Shown in pieces: positions 1 through 11,030 of a DNA stretch of 64,000 nucleotides; the stretch's first letter is position 1; each line of letters starts with the position of its first letter. Both the position numbers and the translations under genes were made by a program. The stretch lies in the NCBI GenBank assembly GCA_027475525.1, contig JAMWFC010000028.1:484831-548830 (forward strand), in the 5' to 3' direction. A model generated the notes under the pieces. The model made no database searches. It saw only the letters and a list, made by a program, of their open reading frames with translations, and was not told where the DNA came from. The stretch comes from Macrolepiota albuminosa (lineage: Eukaryota > Basidiomycota > Agaricomycetes > Agaricales > Agaricaceae).

Positions 1-129
1 ATAAGTGTTCATCTGGATAGCTGCTTATATAATCCTTCATCCAGACAAATGCTTATATAATCATGTGTGGGGTTTAGTTGGGAATTCAATTTCTATTTCA
101 AAAATGGGGTGAGTTTTTTTTTTTGAAGT

Positions 130-240
130 AGCGTTTCAAGTGGCTTAATGGCCTATGTCTTTGACAAGGCCCTCTTGCCTACTGTGCTGCTCACCTGGGG
201 TTCAAATCAGGTTCTTCTACTAGAGAAGGGAGGTGATTTT
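130..240 (+). repeat. tRNA-like (pol III) SINE-type module
   Basis: A box-A-like motif (TGGCTTAATGG, about 140-150) is followed by a box-B-like motif (GGTTCAAATC, near 199-208). The second lies in a short stem CCTG/CAGG that resembles a T arm. The spacing is longer than in a tRNA and no cloverleaf can be drawn, so this is more likely the head of a tRNA-derived SINE than a tRNA gene. It lies just downstream of the decayed minus-strand LINE. Confidence 0.35.
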
Positions 241-304
241 GGTCTCTGTGAGGAAATGTCTTTATGCATGTATGTAGGGCTAACAGCTTGGTAATGTGAT
301 CCAG

Positions 305-2790
305 AGAGTCTACTTTACTTTACCATCATAGCTGCATATCCTCCGGCTCTTCAGGTCAAGCTTCATTGTTTGTTTGTCCCAGTATAATCCCACCTTGTAC
401 ACATTGTGTTGACATTTCCACAGGAAGACCTTCATTGTTCTGGAGAGATCTTTGTCATGTAGGCTGGACCAGAAGATTTGCTTCTTATTCAGGATTTTCT
501 TATTTACCATCATCACTGCCTCCTTCATTCCTTCAATCACTTTTATCATTCTATCTAAGCCTTGGTAGAGTGTCTTGCTTTTGTTGAAACTATAATGTGA
601 GCATGTCTTTTGCTCGGTTAACATACAAGGCTAGATGCATGCACCCAACTGAGTTTTCTAACTTCATGTAGTCACTACACTCACAGTTGGAATCTAGGTA
701 AGTATATCACATCTTATCTTTCTCTCTAATATCTAATATTTCTGTATCCCCAATTTGTGTTTGCTTTTAAGGCACTCTGCTGCTTTCACACGGTTTATTT
801 TTCTGATGCTTGAGTCATCAGCGGCTATATGATACCGTAACCATATCAGCATTTTCCTCAGGATTTCCTTGTTAATGAAGGCAAGTCATCAAGTCTTACA
901 TTAAACTCCGCTGTCACTATAAATAAGCAAGCTATATTTGGGCTCGTGTCCCCTCATACACAGTTACCTTCATCTTCCACAATTGCAGGAATAGTAATAC
1001 CTTGATCTGCTTGTCCACCATTTCTTCCGACTTCAGGGTATTGTTAGCTGTGATTGCATCAGCCACCAAGGCCCATAGTGGTCTGTTTGTTTCGAATTTC
1101 AAGTAAGATTTCAGCTACATAATATCTATTGCTTTATTTCTTGTTCTGATGTCGACTATCGAAGGGCTTGTACATTGTTTTCTCATTAGTTAAGGAGCTC
1201 CTCCCAGCCCACATAAACTTTACTGCTCTCCTTGCTTGTTGTCTTCCATTAATAGGAACGTAGTCATATCATCAGCAAAAAGGTTCACAATTAACTTTTC
1301 GGCATGGCCTGGGATATCATAACCTTTTAGGTGGGATTCCTTGAGGGAGGCTGCTAACGATTTACAATCCTTAGGTTCTGCGTTGAGTCATTTATAAACT
1401 TGTTATTGAAGGACTTCTAGAATTGGTATGGAATCCCATCTGGTTCTGGTGCTGAGCTATTATTTGAGAGCTGTAGTGCCGTCAGCAGTTCCTTCATTTC
1501 AATTGTACTGCTCAAGTCTTCTTTTCATTGTTCCAATGTGCAAGCCTTGATTGTGCCCAGAACTTTTAGGATCTTCTCCTCATGTGGTCTGTGATGTCTT
1601 TGCGCTTACTTTGGAGTTTGTTATGGTAATTTCTGGCTATCTCAGCCATCTTAATTGAGTTGCTCTTGTATGCCGACGAAAATATGTTGGGGCTTTTTTT
1701 CTTGAATGATGAAGGCATATATTACGTCTCTGGATTGACCGCTTATTTGTTGGATATTGTGCAATACTTATACATTGTTTCCTCTTCTAATCTGTTCAAA
1801 TCGCAATTTTCTTTCTTTTAGCCATGTGATATTTCCTCTTAAGAGATTCCAGTTTCTTTGTTATTTCCTTAACCATCTCTATTTTCTCTACATCATCAAG
1901 GTCTGGATCATCTAGCTTCTGGTTCTTTGCAACTTGATTTTCTTTTTCTCCATGATATACTTTGGCACTAGGATCTTATTCCTTTCTTTTGCATAGGTTA
2001 ATAGGTTTTTTTTCCATTTCATATATACAGTCTGGGGATTTGCTCCTGACAATCTGTTGTTGCCTAGAGTTCTAATTTTATCCAGTGCTATTACATTTGG
2101 ACATTCAGACTCTTACTACACATTTCCTAAATTTTCCATCATCACGTATTATATGGTTTTTCATAACCCATCTTTCTTTTTCCACAATTGGGGCCTCTGC
2201 ATGCGTTATCGTGATGAGTTGATGGTCAGTTCCTGGGATACCAGTGGGCAAGATCAACCAGTCACACGATGATAAGTTAAGAGGGTTTGTCATGTAGATT
2301 TTGTCTATTCTTAACATGGACAATGTAGCATCTTTGATGAAGAAGAAGACTCTCTTGGTTGGAAAAGCATCTCTCCATGCATCCCTCAGATATAGAATTC
2401 ACTTGAAGTGGTCCAGAGCTTCAGTTGCATCTCTCGTAGGAGATCTATCCTGGATGTTCTCCATCATGTCATGACATCTACCTTAACTCTCAGGTTACCT
2501 GTAAAGAAGCTATTCAGTGTAAGCCAGAAGTTTCCATTATCTTGGCCATCACTTTTAATGATGTTCAGTGCGTACACTGCAACAAAATTGATTTTTTTGT
2601 CTCGGGACAATCACCTTCAATTCTGCACCTTGGACTTTCAATAGATTTTTTTTTAACACTACTACTACTCCTTGTTTTCCAGATGGGTTCTCTGGGTCAG
2701 AGGAGTGGAAAATTTTCAATCCCTTATCAAAGAGCTGCTTCACCTCTTCCTTTGATCTATCTGACAGGTAGGTCTCCTTGACCGATAGAA
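305..2790 (-). mobile_element. Decayed Tad1-type LINE (minus strand)
   Basis: Fragments read on the minus strand match, in order, the intact LINE at 14833-23140. An endonuclease segment lies at about 2743-2105, with WRDAF, LRIDKIYM and TDHQLITI. An RT start follows near 1480-1425 (SAPEPDGIPYQF) and the RT catalytic motif FADD at 1280-1269. The C-terminal segment at 600-310 (KQIFWSSLHDKDLSR, FLWKCQHNVYKVGLYW) matches KIWRSIHQKDFSR and FLWRCMHGVYKVGNYW of the intact copy. The distance from FADD to the C-terminal block is about 0.7 kb against about 2 kb in the intact copy, so there is an internal deletion. Many stops and frameshifts; not coding today. It keeps TDH in the endonuclease, where the younger copy has TNH. 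Confidence 0.8.
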
Positions 2791-2813
2791 TTTCAATTTT
2801 TTTTTGTCTTTCA

Positions 2814-2967
2814 GTACTTGATTTACATGGTTCTATTTGTTTTCAGATCTAGGTGCTCTGGTTGTTCCAAAGCCCCTTCTTTCAAAAGAGGTACTTGATT
2901 TACATGGTTCTATTTGTTTTCAGATCTAGGTGCTCTGGTTGTTCCAAAGCCCCTTCTTTCAAAAGAG
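2814..2967. repeat. 77-bp tandem duplication (site 1)
   Basis: Two identical copies, 2814-2890 and 2891-2967, placed head to tail. The first copy starts GTACTTGATTTACATGG. One of fifteen duplications of exactly this length in the window. Confidence 0.97.
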
Positions 2968-3803
2968 CCTATATACAAAGCTACATTGTTATGCTTGCGA
3001 GATGGCAATCTTATGGTGTGGATATCTGTTGACTTCCATGAAACCCGGCTGGAGCAGATAACTTATGGTCATTCTATTTGGCCTTCTGGTTCAGGAGCTG
3101 CTATCAATGGTGAGGAGCTCTCTTAGTTATTATCCTCTACTGATGATTTCTCATCTAAAATAGTTCTACAGGAGGCAGGTTGTGATATTTATTTCATTTC
3201 TGATTGAGCCTTGGCCTTATATTATGCGCTGCTAGGCATTATCATCTTCTGCACTACCACTGATGCTGTTAGTTACATAGATGGTGAATAGTCCTCTGAA
3301 CTCCAGGTCTTGAGAGCGTTTGAGTCTTTGTATGGAAGATAAGGAGACAAGGATGTTTGCAGAACATTGTATTGTTCATTGGGTTCAGTTGGGGATCTAC
3401 CTCTGTATTTCTCATTTCCGGTGACTAGGGCTAGAGTGGTGGCGAACTCTCTTAGCCCTTCAGAAACAAGGAGGTGCAAGCCATTGCAGATAATCTTACT
3501 TTATTGTGTATATATATATATTATTATTGGTGTAGTTGATAAGACTTACAAAGTAATCAACCGTGCTATCTCAAAGTGAAAGCATTTCCCAAACCTTCAG
3601 AGGGGACTTTGCATTGAGATTATAGCAGTCTTGCAGGATTAGCTGCTTTTGACTCTTTGCTCAAGTAGAACTGCTGCATGGCATCTTTCTCTATTTTTTT
3701 TTGTAGACTGCCATTTTTGTCCTACAACTTGGTTCCATTACTACATGTACCATGTATGGCTAATATATTTCGGTCATTTCCCTGTTCTTTGTGTCATATA
3801 CTA

Positions 3804-3957
3804 CCAGAAAAACCCACTTGCTGTGCATGGTAGCACTCTATGGATTCCTCATCATGAACAATGTTAACTTCCAACTAGTTCCAGAAAAACCCACTTGCTA
3901 TGCATGGTAGCACTCTATAGATTCCTCATCATGAACAATGTTAACTTCCAACTAGTT
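3804..3957. repeat. 77-bp tandem duplication (site 2)
   Basis: Copies 3804-3880 and 3881-3957. They differ at two positions, both G in the first copy and A in the second. It is one of two sites where the copies are not identical. Confidence 0.97.
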
Positions 3958-4168
3958 TTGTTATCTTCAGGGTATGATTTTCAAATAGAGTTTTGTAAGA
4001 AGATTTCAGACACAAAGCCATCGATCTTTTACACAATATATCACGGTCTATACTACTGTAATATAGTCCAATAGTTCACAAAAGAAAAGAAGGAATTTAG
4101 TTGAACTTTGCATGTGATGTTGCCAACAATAACCAGGAAAATGAGAAAAGCAGATTCAATCAAATTGT

Positions 4169-4322
4169 TCTAGATTTAGTTATTACTAAAGATACTAACT
4201 AAACTTTCTGAGAGTCATGCTAGTATAAGTATAAGAGATAGTGTATCTAGATTTAGTTATTACTAAAGATACTAACTAAACTTTCTGAGAGTCATGCTAG
4301 TATAAGTATAAGAGATAGTGTA
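4169..4322. repeat. 77-bp tandem duplication (site 3)
   Basis: Identical copies 4169-4245 and 4246-4322, starting TCTAGATTTAGTTATTAC. The exact phase can slide by a few bases because TCTAGA follows the second copy. Confidence 0.97.
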
Positions 4323-5635
4323 TCTAGAATTTTGAGGTGTGAGATGTGAAATACAAGGAATAGTGTGTCTGAGCATGACGATTGATAATTTGCCATCAGA
4401 TTTTACAGTCCAAAATTGAATGTGATGTGCAATGTATTTGTTATGTTAAAATGTTTAATTTATTTTACCATGCTAAAGCGGAGATGGAATTGGCTGCTTG
4501 ATCAGTGTTATAATGTGTGATAGAATTTTTAAAACTTACAACTTTTGAGACATGCTCAATATAACAACACATCTACCACTCCCTAACTCAGTGCAGGTGT
4601 GTCAAAACCATAAAAAACATATTGTAATTGAACTTACTCAGCTGACAGCAAAAGCTCAATTAGCAAGAAAAGTACAGTTCAACATTGGTAAGAATAAACA
4701 CTGAGTGCAGAGAACCATATTATTCTTTGGCAAAAAAAAAAAAAAACAGTAAAAATAATCCAACTGATTTTAAATATTTACAAGAAAAAATATTGTAACC
4801 AAATTTTTAATAGTATTTGATCTGATGCTATTGAATGTATTGTAGAGGACTGTATTAGTTATTCCTGAGTCTAAGAACCAGAGTAAGCCTCCTGTGGCAA
4901 TTTATTAATTATTCTTTTTTAAGTTCAGTTAAATTTTTTTTCTATAATTTTAACAAACAAAATTCTGAAATTAATTGAATTATGTTTACTGTGTTTTTAC
5001 AAATTTTCTATTATTTTGACAAAAACATATAAATAAAATTTTAAAATCAATTGAATTACAGTGCAGTAACCTTTCTTGAGACACCAACATATAACAAGTG
5101 AATTAAGAACTAAATTTTCAAGAATATAAATAAACTTTGAACTATGCAAACATATGGGTAGGTTACTTAGGAAGATATCTATGCATTTATATCAATATCT
5201 GAAGGATGTTAAGTAATTATAAAAAGGTGAATATGGTGGGGGTCTGAAATGAATGTCACAAGTAGTATTAAGTTGTGTCAATGATGTGTCACACTTGAGA
5301 AGTACTCACCACTGTCATCATTATAGAGGTTCAAATCTTGCTCTGATTGTCTATGTATATGCATCAAATATACATATACACATACACCTTTAAGGCTGTA
5401 TGACAGAATCAAGATAATCAGATTAAGAAAAGTACAAGGTTGAAAAAAATAAAGTTGATTTGATATCAAATTTAGTGAAATTAGTATGTCTTTATCCATA
5501 TTCATTGCAATACTCATACAATGCCCTCAAATTTTGATATCACGTAAATATAAATAGTGTGTATCTGTAGTTCTGTACTTACAATATTTAGATAATCTGT
5601 GAAGAACTCCAGTTGCTAGACGAATTGTCCCAAGA

Positions 5636-5789
5636 AAGATTACTATGCTGTATTTTTAGATTGTTTAAATTTGATGATGCTTGATTATCCATGATTGTGT
5701 TTAGTGCAAGTGAAGATTACTATGCTGTATTTTTAGATTGTTTAAATTTGATGATGCTTGATTATCCATGATTGTGTTTAGTGCAAGTG
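5636..5789. repeat. 77-bp tandem duplication (site 4)
   Basis: Identical copies 5636-5712 and 5713-5789, starting AAGATTACTATGCTG, in AT-rich DNA upstream of the JmjC-type gene relic. Confidence 0.97.
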
Positions 5790-5953
5790 TTTCATAATAT
5801 TTGGTATTGTATATCACGCATCTCTCTTTCTTTGACTCCCATCATTGACGTACTATACAATCAATATTCAAAGCATCTCTACTATAACATTTGCTCACAC
5901 ATCTTCCATTAACACTTATCAGTTCTTTTATATTTGCAGTATTTTGAGCCTCT

Positions 5954-6730
5954 ATGCCTGCATCTCAACGTCATCCATGCATACTTAATAAAATATTTTC
6001 ATCCTACTTGTGGTTCACTGATGCACTACTTGTAATGGAAGATCTTTCTTTGCGATATGGAGAAGATATGTTGGTATATATATGTTGTACTGACAGTTTC
6101 CATGTTGTCAGTGATCTGATTTCTTGCTTTATATTTGTTTTCAGAAACTTGTCAAATGTATATTCAATGAGGAGTGTAAGCCTGTGAAAGTGCACAAAAA
6201 CAACCAGTTTTTGCTTTTTCATGCCTTTATGAATAGTCAAGAAGTCATGTTGGTTCTTAAAAAAACATTGCTGAATGCCCGGTTCAAAGTGCTTATAGCA
6301 TATCGTATACTCGATGTATATGAGTTGATGCTTGGCAGTCCTCTTAGACCTTCTACAACATTTGGACCTGTAGTGGACAATCAGAAAGCGATACGTCATC
6401 TGATAAAATTATGCTGCTTTATACTCATTTTACACTATTTGTTGTAATTATACTTCTCATGTTTCATAGCCTATGGGATCACTGAATAATATATATTTAC
6501 TGTTGGACAAGTCCCATAAAGCATTTAAAAAACATATACAGGCACTTCGTGCTAAGGCCTGAAGAAATAAAACAATTGTCAATGCCATGGCTCTGCCTAT
6601 TTCTAGCAGACCGTTGATGTGTCTTTATTTGAGTTTAGCAAAGCACATCGGGAAAAAAAATATCATGACAACTTTGATCAATTTAACTTCTGCTGCTTTA
6701 CATCTGAGGGCAATTTATCCTTTTCCATTT
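5954..6730 (+). pseudogene. Relic of repetitive gene family A, 5' exons
   Basis: Broken exons of an unrecognised protein family; a second copy lies at 57540-58265. Shared peptides include WFTDAL (6011 here, about 57560 there), VVDNQKA against VVDNYKA, and a block around HREKK against HWKKK (about 6645 and 58180). The order of blocks and an intron-like gap between them are the same in both copies. The reading frame changes between blocks and stops interrupt them. No catalytic motif was recognised. It lies directly upstream of the repeat-rich ORF and the JmjC-like segment, so it may be the N-terminal part of the same gene, but the second copy has no visible JmjC part to confirm this. Confidence 0.5.
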
Positions 6731-7341
6731 GTTATCTGCATCTACATCATCTGCTACATACTTTGAATAGCAGCATGCCATTACCAGTTGTTGATGATAT
6801 CCATGCCTCAAACACCATGTCTATGTCATCTCAATCATCTCTGTCTCATAGGTTGATCAACACCGTGCCATTACCAGTTGTTGATGATACTCACGTTTTA
6901 AATATTGTGTCCATGCTGTCTCAATTGTCTCTATCTCGTAGGCTGATCAACACTGTGCCATTATTGGTTGTTGAGGATACTCACGCTTTAAATGTCGTCT
7001 CTACGCTGTCTCAATTGTCTATGTCTTGTAGGTTGCCATTTCCAATTGTTGGTTCTTCTTAATTACTACCAACTTCTTTTATTGGAAACATGCCAATTGC
7101 GGATAATGACATGCCTCTATTGGTTCAAAATAATCCTTTAATTGCTGCACTTATTCCTTTACAACCAACCTCATTTATTAGTAGTATAACAGTTGCAAAT
7201 ACCATGTCTGTTACTGACAACAATTATCCTTCTATGATATCTGAGCCTGTGGATATAATCGACAATATTACCCCTTCTCAGTCTGTGGACGATCCTTCAT
7301 ATCCTATGGTTGCTCACAGCCTATACAGTGAATTATCTTAA
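6619..7341 (+). pseudogene. ORF with 30-residue repeats, one stop
   Basis: One reading frame runs from about 6619 to 7341 with a single TAA at 7060-7062. Its middle holds almost three copies of a 30-residue unit (V/MPLPVVDD..., starting at 6775, 6865 and 6955) and the rest is low-complexity, rich in Ser, Pro, Ile and Asp. No domain is recognised. It sits between the family A block and a Ser/Asp-rich stretch (SSDRSSSDESD, about 7415) that leads into the JmjC-like part, so it is probably a linker region of the same broken gene. The frame being open between stops suggests moderate age. Confidence 0.5.
6775..7045 (+). repeat. 90-bp in-frame tandem repeat, about 3 units
   Basis: Units begin at 6775, 6865 and 6955, so the period is 90 bp (30 codons). 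The units differ at many positions and each keeps the frame, which distinguishes this coding repeat from the near-identical 77-bp duplications. Confidence 0.85.
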
Positions 7342-7383
7342 TTATATTTACTCAGTTTATGCATTCTTATGCTCGTTATTGTT

Positions 7384-8990
7384 AATAGATTCATCTAATT
7401 CCCCTTTATCATCCGATCGGTCTTCCTCAGATGAGTCTGACACCATTGTACATTCAATCCAGGAAGTTTCTGTTAGTACCACAAAGAAACGTACCAAACT
7501 GATATATCGTATCCCACATACCAAACAAAGAAGTACATGCTGTAAAGGTTGTGCTAATGCTACTGCACCTCAGCGTTCTTTGAGTATATCAAGTACTATA
7601 TATCAAAAACGCAGTAAGTTTAATATTGTGATCAAATATTCTGGAAAATTACCTTTCTTGTATAAAGGCATTGCTAAGCTGACTACTCTCACCGATTTGA
7701 CATTTGAAGACACTGTAATTTTCATTCATGCTGCTTGATTATCGATGGCCTGATTGTTTGCTTTTTCTTTTTTTTTAAAAAAAAAAAATCTAGATTTCAA
7801 AGACAATGATATCAACCTGTCTAGCATCGTCACCTTCATCATTGGGAATCGTCCCGTTGAGTATCTCGTTTACGGTACAAATTGCACTTATAAATTTACT
7901 CCACAGTTTCATGTATGTCATGTTAATTGGTCTGTTTATGCTCAACTTACGCTTAACTAGCTCGAAGAGGATCTTACATGGTTCTATTCACTCGACAAAT
8001 CCGTGATTCGAGGTTTATCTTGACTATCTTTGGTTAAAGTCATGGCGCTCGCCAATTTTTATGATTCAACCAATTATACCATTGCTGAGCAACTAAAAAC
8101 GCATTCTGCTGTTTTAATGAAGGCATGCAACGTTTCTGACAAGGGATTCAATGAATCTGTCTTGTTGTCCATATGCAATATCCATAGTGTCACTACTATC
8201 CACAGTATGTTATTATACTTGTGATGCATACTTTCACTGAAATTTTACGATCAGATTTCACTTTATTGAATACTAACTGTACACGCAAAGAATTGCCTTG
8301 TGATCTTTTTGTTGCTGCTTCTTCTACACCTTCATGTGCAATCAGCACACTCTACATGCCTGCTAATCGTGATCCATTCCCCTTACTACCTATATCTGGC
8401 AATTGGTATGCGTGGTCACAAGTTAATGGTCAGTCTTCTTATTGCAGATCTATTGACCAATATCTTCTTTCCAACATGCGTTGGGCAATCGCGTCCACTG
8501 GTTCGGCCCATCATTATTGGCACATAAACTCCAACAGATTTGGCACATTTATAAAGGTGGAGATGGGCATAAAATTGTGATATATTGCAAGACCAAAGTC
8601 TGGGTTGTTCTGGGACTTTGCCACTATTGATATATTTACCCACAAATATATATTGCACCAATCCAACAAGGACTTATGGAATATAGAAGTTGTGGTGTTA
8701 GAACCTGGCGATATCTTGTAAGTTTGTTCATACATTCATATCCTTATCTTGTGTTAAAAATTAACAATTAGCATAATGCAACCTAACTTACCGCATTGTG
8801 TTGTAACACCTATTTTATCAATTTGTTTGGGAGGTCACTATTATCTTGCTTCGACTCTGATAGACTCCATTATTGGAATGTATTACCATTTTGTAGGCAG
8901 CGACGTTCTTACCAACACCGACCACAGAATAGCCTCGCATGCTCTATTAGTTTGGATGCTGGCATATTATTACCAGTACTTCAAGTATTC
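7384..8990 (+). pseudogene. JmjC/cupin-like domain protein, broken
   Basis: Exon-like pieces in changing frames make up a JmjC-type (cupin) domain of the kind expanded in basidiomycete genomes. Known JmjC enzymes are Fe(II)/2-oxoglutarate oxygenases. Visible here: YWHINSNRFGTF (about 8516-8551), where H-x-N stands in place of the expected metal-binding H-x-D/E; VVLEPGDIL (about 8692-8718); PNLPHCV (about 8781) with the distal His; and [14 protein letters not shown] just after it. Stops and frameshifts separate the blocks (a TGA at 8578-8580 follows the H-x-N block), and the end at about 8990 runs directly into Helitron helicase sequence. The protein is therefore truncated and not functional. 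The JmjC call rests on motif order only; a related cupin family is possible. Confidence 0.55.
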
Positions 8991-8998
8991 ATACAGAG

Positions 8999-9557
8999 TG
9001 CAGATTCTGTACACATTGAATCTCATAATAACAATGCATTTCCACCATATCCTATGGAATATCTTAATTCTTTAGCTGCAAGTGGATTACCTTTAGCAAA
9101 ATTAGTTTTAAAAATTGGTGTTCCAGTCATGCTTCTTCGAAATCTTGATCCATCTAAAGGTCTTTGCAATGGAACAAGAATGATAGTTACAAATATTGGC
9201 CGCCGTGTTTTGCAATGTCGAATTATCAGTGGTGATGCTAAATTTGCAGGATCTTCTGTTTTTATTCCAAGAATCAATCTTGATGCATCTGAAGAAGATC
9301 TTCCTATTCCATTGCGTAGAAGACAATTTCCTATTTGTTTAGCATTTGCTATGACTATAGACAAATCACAAGGCCAATCAGTCAAACATGTTGGATTGAA
9401 TCTTCAATCACCAGTTTTTTCACATGGGCAGCTTTATGTAGCACTTTCTCGATGTACATCTGGTAATTGTATCAAAGTTATTTTATTACCAGAAAATACA
9501 TCACGAAGAACAACTAATATTGTATATCAAGAAATTTTAAATGGTTTACAAATGTAA
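8999..9557 (+). pseudogene. Helitron Pif1-like helicase, C-terminal part
   Basis: About 185 residues of an open frame match the C-terminal half of Helitron/Pif1 DNA helicases. Motifs in order are [50 protein letters not shown] (helicase motif V region) and [12 protein letters not shown] (motif VI). The Walker A and B boxes and the Rep HUH nuclease are absent, so it cannot work as a helicase. The frame extends upstream to 8796 only by chance, since 8796-8990 overlaps JmjC-like sequence in another frame. Translation ends at TAA 9555-9557. Confidence 0.85.
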
Positions 9558-9714
9558 GTTACTTTTAATAAAATAAACAATATAAACTAATATATCAAAA
9601 TTATAGCACTTAATATAGAATAAATACAAGTAATAGCTGTTGTTGAAAATATATTATGACAATATATAATATTGAAATTGATTTTAAAATTGAGTTATTT
9701 ATATATATTTGAAG

Positions 9715-10055
9715 TTTTAACCAAACAAAGTGAGGTGGAGGCTGAGATTCAGCACTGAGTTTTCTATACATATTTGAAGCCTTAACCAAACAAAGTGAGG
9801 CTAGAGTAGAGGCTATGTTGCAGGAGGTTTAGAGGCAAAGCTTCTAATGAAATACTAGCTGCATGCCGAAGGCATGCAGGAAAATTGAATTCAAAGCCTT
9901 AACTGAATGAAGTGAGGTTAAGGTAGAGACCAAGTTACTTATATATATTTGGAGCCTTAACCGAACGAAGTGAGATTAAAGTGGAGGCTAAGTTACTTAT
10001 ACATACTTGGAGCCCTAACTGAACGAAGTGAGGTTAGGGTGGAGGCTTAGTTGGG
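9715..10055 (+). repeat. Palindromic subterminal repeats of the Helitron
   Basis: At least four imperfect copies of a unit of the form CCTTAACC-GAACGAAGTGA-GGTTAAGG occur, each followed by GGAGGC. The flanks of each unit are complementary and can pair. Copies lie near 9716, 9780, 9897, 9957 and 10014. Between the second and third there is a 9-bp stem CTGCATGCC/GGCATGCAG at 9859-9879. Confidence 0.7.
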
Positions 10056-10060
10056 GGGGT

Positions 10061-10108
10061 TTGGGGGCAGAGCCCCCAACAAGATGCTAGCTGCGTGCCG
10101 AAGGCACG
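10061..10108 (+). terminator. Candidate Helitron 3' hairpins
   Basis: A perfect 8-bp stem TTGGGGGC/GCCCCCAA with loop AGA (10061-10079) is followed by a 6-bp stem CGTGCC/GGCACG with loop GAA (10094-10108). In Helitrons a GC-rich hairpin close to the 3' end stops rolling-circle strand transfer, so one of these is the likely transposition terminator. This is inferred from position and structure. Confidence 0.5.
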
Positions 10109-10122
10109 TGGCACAGCTCGTC

Positions 10123-10569
10123 TTAAGTATAATACAACCATGTGAGGTAGTTTTTATAGTGCAAATAGGTGCGAAATGAAGAAAAATATTTGCAAGGATG
10201 AAAAAAAGAAGAACAAATATTGTAACAATCCAAAATAATAAATGTTCTCTCTCCAAGATTGCATACAGTAAATATTCCTGTTGTGTAAGTGACAAGGTAG
10301 AAAGATGTGAAATTTTCATCTTTAAAAACATTATTCAACCATTCAATCACAGAATTTGAAGAATCAAAACTAGAAGAATTTGGAAAGTATAAAGTATTAT
10401 AATATTTTGGATATTCCTCAGGTAAAAACTCAACATGCGTAGAAGGGCAATCTTTTTCATCAAGTACTCTAGGTGCATGACATGGCAATTTTATTAAGGG
10501 AAACATGCTGTAATGATGTGAGAGTACTAATTTTAATGGTAGTACATAAAATCCAGTAGTAGTACACAA
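10123..10569 (-). CDS. Unrecognised ORF, 148 aa
   Basis: An open frame of 148 codons in AT-rich DNA, just downstream of the Helitron end and on the opposite strand. It contains no motif I know. The stretch VIEWLNNVFKDENFTSFYLV followed by TYTTGIFTVCNLGERTFIIL has a balanced composition that looks more like protein than random AT-rich translation. Upstream, at 10535-10603, a short tandem repeat lies within or next to the start. It could be an exon of an unknown repetitive gene or chance. Confidence 0.25.
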   Translation of the reverse strand: MCTTTGFYVLPLKLVLSHHYSMFPLIKLPCHAPRVLDEKDCPSTHVEFLPEEYPKYYNTLYFPNSSSFDSSNSVIEWLNNVFKDENFTSFYLVTYTTGIFTVCNLGERTFIILDCYNICSSFFHPCKYFSSFRTYLHYKNYLTWLYYT

Positions 10570-10605
10570 AATTCAATGGTAGTGCACAAAATTCAGTGGT
10601 AGTAC
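10530..10605. repeat. Short tandem repeat, about 20-23 bp, four units
   Basis: Four imperfect units of the type AGTGGTAGTACACAAAATTC follow one another. The units are diverged and the length is not 77 bp, so this is an ordinary minisatellite. Confidence 0.7.
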
Positions 10606-10799
10606 AGTCAACAGGCAGCACAAAATCGTACTGCAACAGAAAACAAGCACTACAGCAGACAGAGATTACAATAGGCAGACGTGAAATAAATAAAGACGAC
10701 ACTTATAACAGGCTCGCAAATAGCGCTGCAGCAGGAAATGATTACATTATGAAAGATTAAAGCACTAGTAGTAAGAAAAACATACCAATATAACAAAAT

Positions 10800-10975
10800 A
10801 GTCTGAATAGCGATAGCAGACAATGGTAATAAAAACAAGTTTGAAGTCGTGAATATTTACTAATGATTGAAAAAACTAAATGAAACAATACAAGCACTAA
10901 TAAGAAACCTTATAGAAACTTTTAAAACATCACATGATCTGGGGTAAATCTAGGGAAACTCAACCTTGTAAAAGA
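10800..10975 (+). repeat. Dispersed repeat R, copy 1
   Basis: It is similar to 14625-14832: AACAAGTTTGAAGTC against GACAAGTTTAAAGTC, then ACTAATAAG, CTTATAGAAACTT against CTTAATAGAAACTT, and AACATCACATGATCTG against AACATCACGTGATCTG. LINE 3' sequence follows it at 11031. Nature of the repeat unknown. Confidence 0.6.
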
Positions 10976-11030
10976 TTATTAATTTTATATATTTATATAT
11001 ATTTTTTATTTTTTTAATTCTCTTATTCTT

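Larger units (their letters stand above)
2968..5940. other. AT-rich DNA without a supported gene
   Basis: Short open frames occur (for example about 2840-3126 on plus, where a 70-residue frame ends just before a possible GT donor), but none has a recognisable domain or a homologous partner in the window. Four 77-bp tandem duplications lie in or at the edge of this stretch. Poly-A/T runs are common. I see no RNA gene or coding gene I can defend. Confidence 0.6.
8999..10116 (+). mobile_element. Helitron, 5'-truncated 3' part
   Basis: The segment holds the C-terminus of a Pif1-like helicase (8999-9557) followed by about 560 bp of noncoding DNA with hairpin repeats. Helitrons are rolling-circle transposons with a hairpin near the 3' end. 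Strong hairpins are seen at 9859-9879, 10061-10079 and 10094-10108. A canonical CTRR end was not found after the last hairpin, so the true terminus is uncertain. The replication initiator and the first helicase motifs are missing. Confidence 0.7.

Noticed and set aside
2840..3126. A 70-codon frame as a host gene
   Set aside because: It starts inside a 77-bp duplication, has no domain and no clear partner exon.
8796..8998. Upstream extension of the Helitron helicase frame
   Set aside because: These codons overlap JmjC-like sequence in another frame and do not resemble helicase.
10535..10605. CRISPR-like array
   Set aside because: Units are contiguous and diverged, without spacers; the organism is eukaryotic.
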